Assembly (NCBI RefSeq): GCF_002234595.1
Contig: NZ_NMUL01000023.1
Span: forward strand, 310,001 to 374,000
Direction: 5' to 3'
DNA length: 64,000 nucleotides
Source of the DNA: Amycolatopsis vastitatis
GTDB lineage: Bacteria; Actinomycetota; Actinomycetes; Mycobacteriales; Pseudonocardiaceae
Numbering within the stretch: the stretch's first letter is position 1; every line of letters begins with the position of its first letter. This document shows positions 7,297 to 14,781 of the stretch, in pieces. Both the position numbers and the translations under genes were made by a program. The notes beneath the pieces were generated by a model, which saw only the letters and a list, made by a program, of their open reading frames with translations, ran no database searches and was not told the origin of the DNA.

Positions 7297-8645
7297 AGAT
7301 GACAGCGACTTTGAGCGCACTCGTCGCCGCATCGGCGATGGTGCTCGCCCCGGGTGTCGCGCAGGCGGCGACCGGGCCGATCACCGGCCTCGGCGGCAAG
7401 TGCGTCGACGTGGCCGGCGCGAGCAGCGCCAACGGCACCGCGATCCAGCTCTACGACTGCAACGGCACCAACGCTCAACAGTGGACGGCCGGGAGCGACG
7501 GATCCCTCCAGGCGCTGGGCAAGTGCCTCGACGTGACGAGCGCGGGCACGGCGAACGGCACGCAGATCCAGCTGTGGGACTGCAACGGCTCGAACGCCCA
7601 GAAGTGGACGGCCAACTCGGCGAAGAACCTGGTCGACACCGGGTCGGGCAAGTGCCTCGACGCGACCGGCAATTCGAGCGCCAACGGGACACGGCTGCAG
7701 ATCTGGACGTGCGCGAGCACGGCCAACCAGCAGTGGACGCTGCCCAGCGGCGGCACGACGCCACCGCCCGGCGCGATGGCCGTCGCGCCGTACCTCTACA
7801 ACGGCTGGGGCGACCCGCCGAACCCGGCGACGATCATGAGCGCGACCGGCGTCAAGTGGTTCACGCTGGCGTTCATCCTGTCCAACGGCTACTGCAACCC
7901 CCAGTGGGACGGCGGCCGGGCGCTGACCGGCGGCGTCGACCAGAACACGATCAACACCGTCCGCGCGGGCGGCGGCGACGTGATCCCGTCGTTCGGCGGC
8001 TACTCCGGCAACAAGCTGGAGTCGTCGTGCGGCAGCGCGGGCGAGCTGGCGGCGGGCTACCAGAAGGTGATCAACGCGTACGGCCTCAAGGCGATCGACA
8101 TCGACATCGAGGCCGACGCCTACAGCAACGCGACGGTGCAGCAGCGCACGGTCGACGCGCTGAAGACGGTCCGGGCGAACAACCCGGGCATCAAGATCTA
8201 CGTCACGTTCGGTACCGGCCAGTCGGGTCCCGACAACAGCCTGGTCAACCGGGCGGCTCAGGCAGGCCTCACGGTCGACGGCTGGGTGATCATGCCGTTC
8301 GACTTCGGCGGCGCGGGCCAGAACATGGGCACGCTGACGCAGCGGGCGGCCGAGGGGCTGAAGAATGTCGTCAAGTCGGCCTATGGCTACGACGACGACA
8401 CGGCCTACCGGCACATGGGTATTTCGTCGATGAACGGCATCACCGACAACAGCGAGACGGTGACGCTCGACGACTTCACCACCATCCTGGGCTACGCGAA
8501 CACGCACCACCTGGCCCGGCTGACGTTCTGGTCGGCGAACCGGGACCGCCCGTGCCCGGCCGGGTACCCGAACAACGACACCTGTTCCGGCGTTTCCCAG
8601 CAGGCGTGGGACTTCACGAGGATCTTCGCCCACTACGCCGGCTGA
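7293..8645 (+). CDS. Secreted GH18 chitinase with N-terminal CBM13
   Basis: 450 residues. Signal peptide with AQA cleavage near 25, then CBM13 (about 28-150), a Pro-rich linker (SGGTTPPPGA) and a GH18 barrel (about 162-450). The catalytic strand reads AIDIDIEAD with the proton donor at Glu273 and Asp271/Asp269 before it; the usual first Asp of DxxDxDxE is a Lys. The barrel resembles Streptomyces chitinase C/D-type GH18 enzymes. Here the CBM is N-terminal, unlike the other three. ATG 7293 overlaps the GH30 stop. Predicted to cut chitin as the last member of the set. Confidence 0.9.
   Translation: MKMTATLSALVAASAMVLAPGVAQAATGPITGLGGKCVDVAGASSANGTAIQLYDCNGTNAQQWTAGSDGSLQALGKCLDVTSAGTANGTQIQLWDCNGSNAQKWTANSAKNLVDTGSGKCLDATGNSSANGTRLQIWTCASTANQQWTLPSGGTTPPPGAMAVAPYLYNGWGDPPNPATIMSATGVKWFTLAFILSNGYCNPQWDGGRALTGGVDQNTINTVRAGGGDVIPSFGGYSGNKLESSCGSAGELAAGYQKVINAYGLKAIDIDIEADAYSNATVQQRTVDALKTVRANNPGIKIYVTFGTGQSGPDNSLVNRAAQAGLTVDGWVIMPFDFGGAGQNMGTLTQRAAEGLKNVVKSAYGYDDDTAYRHMGISSMNGITDNSETVTLDDFTTILGYANTHHLARLTFWSANRDRPCPAGYPNNDTCSGVSQQAWDFTRIFAHYAG
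7380..7745 (+). repeat. CBM13-coding repeat, copy 4 (start of GH18)
   Basis: 366 bases coding for the N-terminal lectin module. It lies only about 90 bases after copy 3, so copies 3 and 4 form a near-tandem pair that could recombine. Confidence 0.85.
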
Positions 8646-8651
8646 TCCGGG

Positions 8652-8693
8652 GCTGCCGGGCCGCGGCACTGGGGGAGGCGGCGACCCGGCAGC
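8652..8693. terminator. Terminator-like hairpin after the hydrolase operon
   Basis: GCTGCCGGG (8652-8660) pairs with CCCGGCAGC (8685-8693), and inner CCGC/GCGG extend it. It begins six bases after the GH18 stop. No T-tract, as is common in actinomycetes. Confidence 0.5.
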
Positions 8694-8901
8694 GTGGTCC
8701 GCCTGCCGCTGGGGGTCCCGGCGGCGGAACCGCATCGAGGTTATCCAGCGGCGATCGAGACGGGCTGGTGCTCGGCCCGTCCGGCCGTCAAGCGTGCCCG
8801 AACGCGCAAGAGGCGCGGACCAGTGCACCGGGCCGAGCGCCGCCGGCCGACTCCGGGAGGGCGGGGTTCCGGCGCAGTCCGCCTACGGACGGGTCCGCAA
8901 T

Positions 8902-8957
8902 GTCGTGAACGACTCTTTCCTGTCGTCAGAGGTCATGAACGACTCGTTCATGACCTC
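8902..8957. repeat. Dispersed palindromic repeat (GTCGTGAACGACTC type)
   Basis: Contains a perfect 14-1-14 palindrome at 8929-8957 (GAGGTCATGAACGA, C, complement). The left part (GTGAACGACTCTTTCCTGTC) closely matches the repeat at 18654-18706. It lies downstream of the minus-strand FCD regulator and could serve as its terminator. Confidence 0.65.
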
Positions 8958-9013
8958 GAGCGAGTCGCCGGCCGGCGAAGCGTCACCACCCCTGCGGAAG
9001 AGGGCCGCTCGGC

Positions 9014-9757
9014 CTACTCACCCGCGATGGCCGCCCGGGCCGCGGCGGCGCGGTCCGCGTAAGCCGCTACCAGCTGCTCCTCCGCGTCCTCGAGGTACTT
9101 CATCAGCAGTTGCTCCGCCCCCGGCCCGTCGCCGGCTTCGAGGCGGTCCAGGATTTCGTGGTTTCGCGGCAGGTACCTCTCGTGGAACCTGCGTGGCTCG
9201 GCCATGATGTGGAACACCAGCCGCAGCTCCGCGGTCAGCCTTCCGACCAGCTCGTTGACCCGCTCGCTGCCGGAGAGCGCCGCCAGCTCCTGGTGGAACC
9301 AGACGTTCGCCGTGCCGAGGTCCTTCCAGTTGCCGGTGCGGGCGGCTTCGTCGCCGATCTCCACCTTCTCGCGGATCCTCGAGAACGTCGCCGGCTTGGC
9401 CGTGACTCCGCGGACCGCCGCGCACTCGATGATCTTGCGCACCCGGTAGATGTCGACGACGTCCTCGACGCTCGGGATGCGGACGAAGACCCCGCGGTTC
9501 AGCTCGTGGGCGAGCAGCCGCTCGTGAGTGAGGAGCCGGAACGCCTCGCGCAGCGTGTTGCGCGAGACGCCGAGCGCGTTGCCGATGTCCTGCTCCGACA
9601 GCCGGCCGCCCGGCAGGAAGAAGCCCTCCGCGATGCGCTTGCGGAGGACGCCGGCGACCCGCTCGGCCGTGCTCTGGCGGGTGACCAGGCCGCGATCGGC
9701 CTCCAGGCCCGTGACGCCGCTGTCTTCGATGACCACGTGACCCAGGGTACCCGCCAC
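9014..9757 (-). CDS. GntR-family (FCD) transcriptional regulator
   Basis: 247 residues. N-terminal GntR winged helix (about 25-90: TAERVAGVLRKRIAEGFFLPGGRLSEQDIGNALGVSRNTLREAFRLL, written here in family order) and an all-helical FCD ligand domain (about 95-235) with the metal/ligand pattern around FHQEL and NHEILDRLEAGD. GTG 9757 gives this length; GTG 9736 is an alternative. It is divergent from the MFS/UPF0317/PxpABC operon and probably represses it in response to an organic acid such as 5-oxoproline. A perfect ATTGTT/AACAAT element lies between them. Confidence 0.88.
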   Translation of the reverse strand: MAGTLGHVVIEDSGVTGLEADRGLVTRQSTAERVAGVLRKRIAEGFFLPGGRLSEQDIGNALGVSRNTLREAFRLLTHERLLAHELNRGVFVRIPSVEDVVDIYRVRKIIECAAVRGVTAKPATFSRIREKVEIGDEAARTGNWKDLGTANVWFHQELAALSGSERVNELVGRLTAELRLVFHIMAEPRRFHERYLPRNHEILDRLEAGDGPGAEQLLMKYLEDAEEQLVAAYADRAAAARAAIAGE

Positions 9758-9788
9758 ACAGGGGACGATCCAATTGCCGTCTTGTGGA

Positions 9789-9801
9789 ATTGTTCAACAA
9801 T
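9789..9801. promoter_or_regulatory. Candidate FCD regulator operator ATTGTTCAACAAT
   Basis: Perfect 6-1-6 inverted repeat in the 96-base space between the regulator and the MFS gene. TTGT-N-ACAA cores are typical of GntR/FCD proteins. Inferred site. Confidence 0.5.
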
Positions 9802-9853
9802 CTCTACCGTGTGAGGCACGCCACGATGAGAGACACTGGCCAGGAGGTGCCCC

Positions 9854-11098
9854 ATGACTGCCACTACCGCTACCGAGGCCCGGCCGTTCGACTGGTTCCG
9901 CACGCTGGGAAAACGTGGCCGCCGCGCCTTCGTGGGCGCGTTCGGCGGGTACGGCCTGGACTCGTTCGACTACCAGACCCTGCCGCTCGGCCTGGCCGCG
10001 ATCACCGCGTACTTCGGCATCTCGAGCGGTGAAGCCGGCCTGCTCGGCACGACGACGCTGGTCGTGTCGGCCGTCGGCGGGGTCGGGGCCGGCATGCTGG
10101 CCGACCGGATCGGCCGCGTCCGGACGCTGCAGATCACCATCGCGATGTACACGATCTTCACCGTGCTCTGCGGGTTCGCGCCCAACTTCGAGACGCTGCT
10201 GATCTTCCGCGCGCTGCAGGGCCTGGGCTTCGGTGGCGAGTGGGCGGCCGGCGCGGCACTGGTCGCGGAGTACTCGCAGGCGAAGTACCGTGGCCGGACC
10301 GTGGCGTTCGTGCAGAGCGCGTGGGCAGTGGGCTGGGGCCTGTCGGTGATCGTCTACACCGTGGTGTTCAGCGTCGCGAGCGACGCCGTGGCCTGGCGGA
10401 TCATGTTCTGGACCGGCGTCATCCCGGCGCTGCTGGTGCTGTGGGTCCGCAAGAGCGTCAAAGACGCCCCGCGCGCCGAAGAGCGCCTGAAGACCGAACG
10501 CCCGAAGGGCACCCTCGTCCAGATCTTCAAGGGCGATCTCCTGCGCACGACGTTCTTCGCCGCGCTGCTGGCCACCGGCGTCCAGGGCGGGTACTACACG
10601 ATCTCGACGTGGCTGCCGTCCTACCTGAAGAAGACGCGCGAGCTGACCGTGATCGGCACCGGCGGCTACCTCGCCTTCCTCATCACCGGCGCCTTCGTGG
10701 GGTACATCTGCGGCGGCTACCTGACCGACCTGCTGGGGCGCAAGAAGACCTTCCTGACCTTCGCGCTGCTCTCGGCCGCGCTGATCGTCGCGTACACGCA
10801 GATCCCCACGGGTGCCAACGGGCTCGTGCTGGTGCTCGGCTTCCCGCTGGGCTTCTCGATGTCCGCGATCTTCAGCGGGTTCGGCGCGTTCCTCGCCGAG
10901 CTGTACCCGACCGCGCTGCGCGGGACCGGGCAGGGCTTCACGTACAACTTCGGGCGCGCGGTCGGGGCGATCTTCCCGACCGTCGTGGGTTTCCTCGGCG
11001 CGGGCGGCGCGATCGTGTTCGGCGCGCTCGGTTACGGCATCGCGGTCCTCGCGCTGCTCGGCCTGCCGGAGACCCGGGGCATCGAACTCGTTGATTGA
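9854..11098 (+). CDS. MFS transporter (organic acid or amino acid type)
   Basis: 414 residues with about 12 hydrophobic segments. Loop 2-3 motif GMLADRIGRVRT and a matching loop 8-9 motif GGYLTDLLGRKKT mark the major facilitator superfamily; SFDYQTLPLGLAAI and GFGGEWAAGAAL suit the metabolite:H+ symporter group (aromatic acid, sialate). Start ATG 9854 has AGGAGG six bases upstream. It heads an operon with UPF0317 and PxpABC, so it likely imports 5-oxoproline, D-glutamate or a related compound. In Bacillus the equivalent slot holds a different transporter type, so the substrate match is inferred. Confidence 0.85.
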   Translation: MTATTATEARPFDWFRTLGKRGRRAFVGAFGGYGLDSFDYQTLPLGLAAITAYFGISSGEAGLLGTTTLVVSAVGGVGAGMLADRIGRVRTLQITIAMYTIFTVLCGFAPNFETLLIFRALQGLGFGGEWAAGAALVAEYSQAKYRGRTVAFVQSAWAVGWGLSVIVYTVVFSVASDAVAWRIMFWTGVIPALLVLWVRKSVKDAPRAEERLKTERPKGTLVQIFKGDLLRTTFFAALLATGVQGGYYTISTWLPSYLKKTRELTVIGTGGYLAFLITGAFVGYICGGYLTDLLGRKKTFLTFALLSAALIVAYTQIPTGANGLVLVLGFPLGFSMSAIFSGFGAFLAELYPTALRGTGQGFTYNFGRAVGAIFPTVVGFLGAGGAIVFGALGYGIAVLALLGLPETRGIELVD

Positions 11099-11107
11099 GG
11101 GGGAACC

Positions 11108-11902
11108 ATGACGACCTTCGACCAGCCGGCCACCTTCACGCCGGCCCAGGCGCGCGCGGTGTTCCGCCGCGGCAACGCCCACCCCACGACGGGCTGGGCC
11201 GGCGGCTTCACCCAGACCAACCTGATCGCCGTGCCCGAGGACTGGGCCTACGACGTCCTGCTGTTCTGCACCCGCAACCCGCAGCCGTGCCCGCTGCTCG
11301 ACGTCACCGACGCCGGCGACCCGGCCACCCGGCTCGCCGAGGGCGCGGACCTGCGCACCGACCTGCCGCGCTACCGGATCTGGCAGAACGGCGTGCTCGC
11401 CGGCGAAGTGACCGACGCGACCGGCCTGTGGCGCAGCGACATGGTCGCCTTCTCCATCGGCTGCAGCTTCACGTTCGAGACGGCGCTGGCCGCCGAGGGC
11501 ATTCCGCTGCGGCACGTCGACCAGGGCCGCAACGTCGCGATGTACGTGACGAACCGGCAGTGCGAGCCCGCCGGGCGGCTGTTCGGGCCGATGGTGGTGT
11601 CGATGCGCCAGATCCCGGAGGACCGCGTCGACGACGCCATCCGGATCACCCGGGCGATGCCGGCCGTGCACGGCGCCCCGGTGCACATCGGCGACCCGCG
11701 TGCGCTGGGCATCGACGACCTGGCCCGGCCCGACTTCGGGGACCCGGTGGACGCCGAACCCGGTGACGTCCCGGTGTTCTGGGCCTGCGGGGTCACGCCG
11801 CAGGCGGCGCTGATGGCGTCGCGGCCTCCCTTTGCGATCACCCACGCACCGGGGTACATGTTCATCACCGATCGGCACGACAGCGAATACCGGGTGGGCT
11901 GA
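11108..11902 (+). CDS. UPF0317 / DUF1445 family protein (putative hydro-lyase, D-glutamate cyclase-like)
   Basis: 264 residues, the usual length of the UPF0317 family (Bacillus YcsI). Characteristic blocks include GFTQTNLIAVP, FSIGCSFTFETAL, YVTNRQCEPAGRLFGPMVVSMR and FWACGVTPQAAL. Mammalian D-glutamate cyclase carries a domain of this family and forms 5-oxo-D-proline, which fits a gene sitting between a transporter and 5-oxoprolinase. Ten bases after the MFS stop, with GAGGGGG as ribosome site; the pxpA start follows its stop by one base. Enzymatic role is inferred from family and context. Confidence 0.85.
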   Translation: MTTFDQPATFTPAQARAVFRRGNAHPTTGWAGGFTQTNLIAVPEDWAYDVLLFCTRNPQPCPLLDVTDAGDPATRLAEGADLRTDLPRYRIWQNGVLAGEVTDATGLWRSDMVAFSIGCSFTFETALAAEGIPLRHVDQGRNVAMYVTNRQCEPAGRLFGPMVVSMRQIPEDRVDDAIRITRAMPAVHGAPVHIGDPRALGIDDLARPDFGDPVDAEPGDVPVFWACGVTPQAALMASRPPFAITHAPGYMFITDRHDSEYRVG

Positions 11903-11903
11903 A

Positions 11904-12656
11904 ATGGACCTGAACAGCGACCTCGGCGAGGGCTTCGGCGCCTGGAAGATGGGCGACGACGAAGCCATGCTCGACATCGTGACCAGCGCGAACGTCGCGT
12001 GCGGCTTCCACGCCGGAGACCCGTCGGTGATGCGGCGGGTGTGCGAGCTGGCGGCCGAGCGCGACGTCGCGATCGGCGCGCACGTCGGCTACCGCGACCT
12101 GGCCGGCTTCGGCAGGCGCGCGCTCGACATCGCGCCGGACGCGCTGGCCGACGAAGTGCTTTACCAGATCGGCGCGCTCGACGCGTTCGCCAGGGCGGCA
12201 GGCAGCCAGGTGACGTACGTGAAGCCGCACGGCGCGCTGTACAACACCGCGGCGGCCGACCCGGAGCAGGCGGCGGCGATCGTCGACGGCCTGCGCCGGT
12301 ACGACCCCGCGCTCGCGCTGCTCTGCCTCCCGGACTCGGAAATGCAGCGGGAAGCGGAAAAGGCCGGTGTCGTCGCGTACGCGGAGGCGTTCGCGGACCG
12401 GGCGTACACCGCGGAAGGCCGGCTCGTCTCGCGGAAACAGCCGGGCGCGGTCCTGCACGACGCGTCGGCCGTCGCCGAACGGGCGGTGGCGATGGCGACC
12501 GGCGGCGGGGTCGTGACGGCCGACGGCGGCAAGCTCGACCTGCGCCCGGATTCCCTGTGCGTGCACGGGGACACGCCGGGTGCGGTCGAGCTCGCCCGCC
12601 GGATCCGCGACGGCCTCGCCGCCGCGGACGTCCCGCTCACCGCGTTCACCGGATGA
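11904..12656 (+). CDS. pxpA: 5-oxoprolinase subunit PxpA (LamB/YcsF family)
   Basis: 250 residues, normal for the family. N-terminal MDLNSDLGEGFGAW, the metal-site region ANVACGFHAGDPSVM and VKPHGALYN are diagnostic of LamB/YcsF proteins. PxpA opens the 5-oxoproline ring to glutamate with PxpBC, using ATP, in the cytosol. The start ATG 11904 lies one base after the UPF0317 stop. The stop overlaps the pxpB start (ATGA). Gene order transporter-UPF0317-pxpA-pxpB-pxpC matches Bacillus ycs/kip in content. Confidence 0.93.
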   Translation: MDLNSDLGEGFGAWKMGDDEAMLDIVTSANVACGFHAGDPSVMRRVCELAAERDVAIGAHVGYRDLAGFGRRALDIAPDALADEVLYQIGALDAFARAAGSQVTYVKPHGALYNTAAADPEQAAAIVDGLRRYDPALALLCLPDSEMQREAEKAGVVAYAEAFADRAYTAEGRLVSRKQPGAVLHDASAVAERAVAMATGGGVVTADGGKLDLRPDSLCVHGDTPGAVELARRIRDGLAAADVPLTAFTG

Positions 12657-13264
12657 CCGTCCGGCTGCTGCCGTGCGGGCGGCGCGCGGTGCTGGTGGAA
12701 TCCGACGATGTGCTGGGGTTCCAGGCGGCCCTGACGCAGTCGCCGCCGGACGGCTTGCTCGAACTGGTCCCGGCGGCCCGCACGCTGCTGGTCCGCTTCG
12801 ACCCTTCGGTGACCGACGCGGACCGCCTGGGCGCCCTGCTGCGTCAAGTGTCGCCTGTGGACAGTGCGGCGTCGGAAGCGGGCGAGGTGGTGATCCCGGT
12901 GGTCTACGACGGCGAAGACCTGGCCGACGTCGCCGAGGAGACGGGACTCGGGGCCCCCGAAGTGATCGCGCGGCACACCGCGGGTGCTTATGTCTCGGCG
13001 TTCTGCGGCTTCGCGCCGGGGTTCGCGTACCTGGCGGGGTCGGATCCGCTGCTGCACGTGTCACGCCGGTCGTCGCCGCGCACCCGCATCCCGCCCGGCT
13101 CGGTCGCGATCGCGGGCGAGTACAGCGCGGTCTACCCCAGCGCGTCCCCCGGCGGCTGGCGGCTGCTGGGCCGGACGGACGTGCCGGTGTGGGACGTCGA
13201 GCGCGACCCGCCCAACCTGCTGCCGCCGGGCACGAAGGTCCGCTTCGAGGCGGTGACGCCGTGA
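12653..13264 (+). CDS. pxpB: 5-oxoprolinase subunit PxpB (KipI family)
   Basis: 203 residues. Carboxyltransferase domain C/AHS1 features: RLLPCGRRAVLVE at the N-terminus, VIPVVYDGEDLADVA and FCGFAPGFAYLAG, then RRSSPRTRIPPGSVAIAG. With PxpC it forms the ATP-dependent half of 5-oxoprolinase; the Bacillus homologue KipI was first known as a kinase inhibitor. ATG 12653 overlaps the pxpA stop by four bases and its own stop overlaps GTG of pxpC, so the three subunits are coupled. Confidence 0.93.
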   Translation: MTVRLLPCGRRAVLVESDDVLGFQAALTQSPPDGLLELVPAARTLLVRFDPSVTDADRLGALLRQVSPVDSAASEAGEVVIPVVYDGEDLADVAEETGLGAPEVIARHTAGAYVSAFCGFAPGFAYLAGSDPLLHVSRRSSPRTRIPPGSVAIAGEYSAVYPSASPGGWRLLGRTDVPVWDVERDPPNLLPPGTKVRFEAVTP

Positions 13265-14097
13265 AGCTCGAGGTGGTCCGGCCGGGGTTCTCGACGACGG
13301 TGCAGGATCTCGGCCGCCCGGGCCACGCGGCGCTCGGCGTCGGCCGGTCCGGCGCGGCCGACCGCGAGTCGTTCCGGCTGGCCAACCGGCTCGTCGGGAA
13401 CCCGGCCGGGGCCGCGGCCCTGGAGGTCACGCTCGGCGGGCTGGTGCTGCGCGCGTCGGCCCTGACGACGGTGGCGGTCACCGGCGCTTCCTGCCCGCTC
13501 TCGAAGGGCGGCCCGAACGGGCCGATCACGTTGTGGCCCGGAGAAGAACTCGCGCTCGGCACGGCCGTTTCCGGGCTGCGCTGTTACGTCGCGGTGCGCG
13601 GCGGGATCGACGTACCGCCGGTGCTCGGCTCCCGGGCGACCGACACGCTCGGGAAGCTGGGGCCGCCGCCGGTGACGGCCGGGATGCTGCTGCCGGTCGG
13701 CCCGGCCCCGCGCGCCTTCCCGGCGGTGGACCTCGCGCCCCGGGCGGCCTTGCCGGACGCGCCGGTGCTGCGCGTGACACCAGGTCCGCGGCGCGACTGG
13801 TTCACCGACCCGGACGAACTGCTGTCCACGGTGTACACCGTGTCCCCGGATTCGGACCGCGTCGGCATCCGGCTCACCGGACCGGCGCTTTCGCGAGTGC
13901 GTCACGACGAGCTGCCGTCGGAGGCGTGCGTGCCGGGATCGCTGCAGGTGCCGCCGTCGGGCCGGCCGATCCTGTTCCACGCCGACCACCCGACGACCGG
14001 CGGCTACCCGGTGATCGCGGTCGTCGAGGAGGACGACCTCGACCTGGCGGCCCAGCTGCGGCCGGGCCAGACCGTACGCTTCCGTCCCGCGTCGTGA
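13261..14097 (+). CDS. pxpC: 5-oxoprolinase subunit PxpC (KipA family)
   Basis: 278 residues. Carboxyltransferase domain D/AHS2 signatures: VVRPGFSTTVQDLGRPG, GVGRSGAADRESFRLANRLVGN, CYVAVRGGIDVPPVLGSRATD and HPTTGGYPVIAVV. Partner of PxpB. Start GTG 13261 overlaps the pxpB stop. Its stop codon is inside the large palindrome at 14091-14138, which should end the operon. Confidence 0.93.
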   Translation: MKLEVVRPGFSTTVQDLGRPGHAALGVGRSGAADRESFRLANRLVGNPAGAAALEVTLGGLVLRASALTTVAVTGASCPLSKGGPNGPITLWPGEELALGTAVSGLRCYVAVRGGIDVPPVLGSRATDTLGKLGPPPVTAGMLLPVGPAPRAFPAVDLAPRAALPDAPVLRVTPGPRRDWFTDPDELLSTVYTVSPDSDRVGIRLTGPALSRVRHDELPSEACVPGSLQVPPSGRPILFHADHPTTGGYPVIAVVEEDDLDLAAQLRPGQTVRFRPAS

Positions 14098-14138
14098 GTG
14101 TTTGGGCGGGTTCTCTAACCTGCCCAAACACTCACGAC
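14091..14138. terminator. Bidirectional palindrome at convergent gene ends
   Basis: 22-base arms (GTCGTGAGTGTTTGGGCGGG TT) with one G-U type mismatch and a 4-base CTCT loop. It contains the stop codons of both pxpC (14095-14097) and the minus-strand gene ending at 14115. Ends CGTGAGTG/CACTCACG and centre GTTCT..AAC match the palindrome at 4319-4360, but the middle of the stem differs. Confidence 0.75.
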
Positions 14139-14354
14139 CACCAGCCAGGCGACGTTGGTGGCCGCGATCGCGAGCCACGCCGCCCAGGCCGCACCGGGCG
14201 CGAGCGTGGTGGTGACGACCCCCAGTGCCACCGTCACCACCACCGGCCCTGCGCGCCGCGGCCGGCGCGGCCGCCACTCCGCGAGGTAGGCGTCCAGAGC
14301 CTCGGCGACCTGGTCGTCGATCTCGTCGCGCAGCCGCGCGTCCAGCTCAGACAT
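14115..14354 (-). CDS. Small membrane protein, operon partner of the 117-residue protein
   Basis: 79 residues. A charged N-terminus with heptad-like character (SELDARLRDEIDDQVAEALDAYLAEW) precedes two hydrophobic segments (about 37-53 and 58-76). Its last codons (VSVWAG) are encoded inside the palindrome. ATG 14354 overlaps the stop of the upstream gene by eight bases, so the two are coupled. Function unknown; the pair is divergent from an ArsR-like regulator, which hints at a small membrane effector under its control. Confidence 0.7.
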   Translation of the reverse strand: MSELDARLRDEIDDQVAEALDAYLAEWRPRRPRRAGPVVVTVALGVVTTTLAPGAAWAAWLAIAATNVAWLVVVSVWAG

Positions 14355-14700
14355 GCGCCGGCACCGGCCGCGGCACGGCGACCGACAGGCACGCCAGCGC
14401 CAGCGGCACCTCCAGACCGGCCATGAGCAGCGAAAACACCACGTCGTCGCCGGCCGTGACGACGTCGAACCAGGCGTCGGTCAGCAGCAGCGTCGCCGTG
14501 GCCGTCGCGACCAGCGGCGTCCGCGCGTCGCCGCGGCCCAGCAGCCAGGCGGTGAGCAGCAGGCCGACGGCCTCCGCGGCGTCGAAGCCGGTCCAGGCCA
14601 GCCGCCAGTGCTGCGCCGCCACGACGTCCGGCAGCGTCAGCCCGAGTACCGCGATCCACGGCAGCAGGCACAACCCCGCCGCCCAGAAGAGCTTCTTCAT
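14347..14700 (-). CDS. Four-helix membrane protein
   Basis: 117 residues with about four hydrophobic segments (KKLFWAAGLCLLPWIAVLGL; AAEAVGLLLTAWLL; LVATATATLLLTDAWFDVV; VVFSLLMAGLEVPLALACL). The arrangement RGDARTPLVATATATLL-LTDAWFDV is seen in many uncharacterised actinobacterial membrane proteins. Start ATG 14700 follows GGGGG. It is divergent from the winged-helix regulator at 14782 with an inverted repeat in between. No function recognised. Confidence 0.75.
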   Translation of the reverse strand: MKKLFWAAGLCLLPWIAVLGLTLPDVVAAQHWRLAWTGFDAAEAVGLLLTAWLLGRGDARTPLVATATATLLLTDAWFDVVTAGDDVVFSLLMAGLEVPLALACLSVAVPRPVPAHV

Positions 14701-14738
14701 GCGAACCCCCGAGTTCTCTCCCGACCCAAGGTAGCGAT

Positions 14739-14768
14739 TGCAGAGGTTCTTTGCAAACAATCTCTGTA
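14739..14768. promoter_or_regulatory. Candidate operator of the ArsR-like regulator
   Basis: TGCAGAGGTT and AATCTCTGTA are inverted with 8 of 10 matches, separated by 10 bases containing TTTGCAAA. The site is 14 bases before the regulator start and 39 before the divergent membrane gene, suited to joint control. Confidence 0.45.
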
Positions 14769-14781
14769 GTAGGCTCGACGC

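Larger units (their letters stand above)
8646..9013. other. Intergenic region between GH18 and the FCD regulator
   Basis: About 370 bases. It contains a terminator-like hairpin at 8652-8693 and a palindromic dispersed repeat at 8902-8957. The stretch 8700-8900 is open in several frames but has no ribosome site or recognisable protein; I see no gene. Confidence 0.6.

Noticed and set aside
8794..9207. Open frame containing NDSFLSSEVMNDSF peptides
   Set aside because: It is the translated palindromic repeat 8902-8957 and overlaps the FCD regulator gene.
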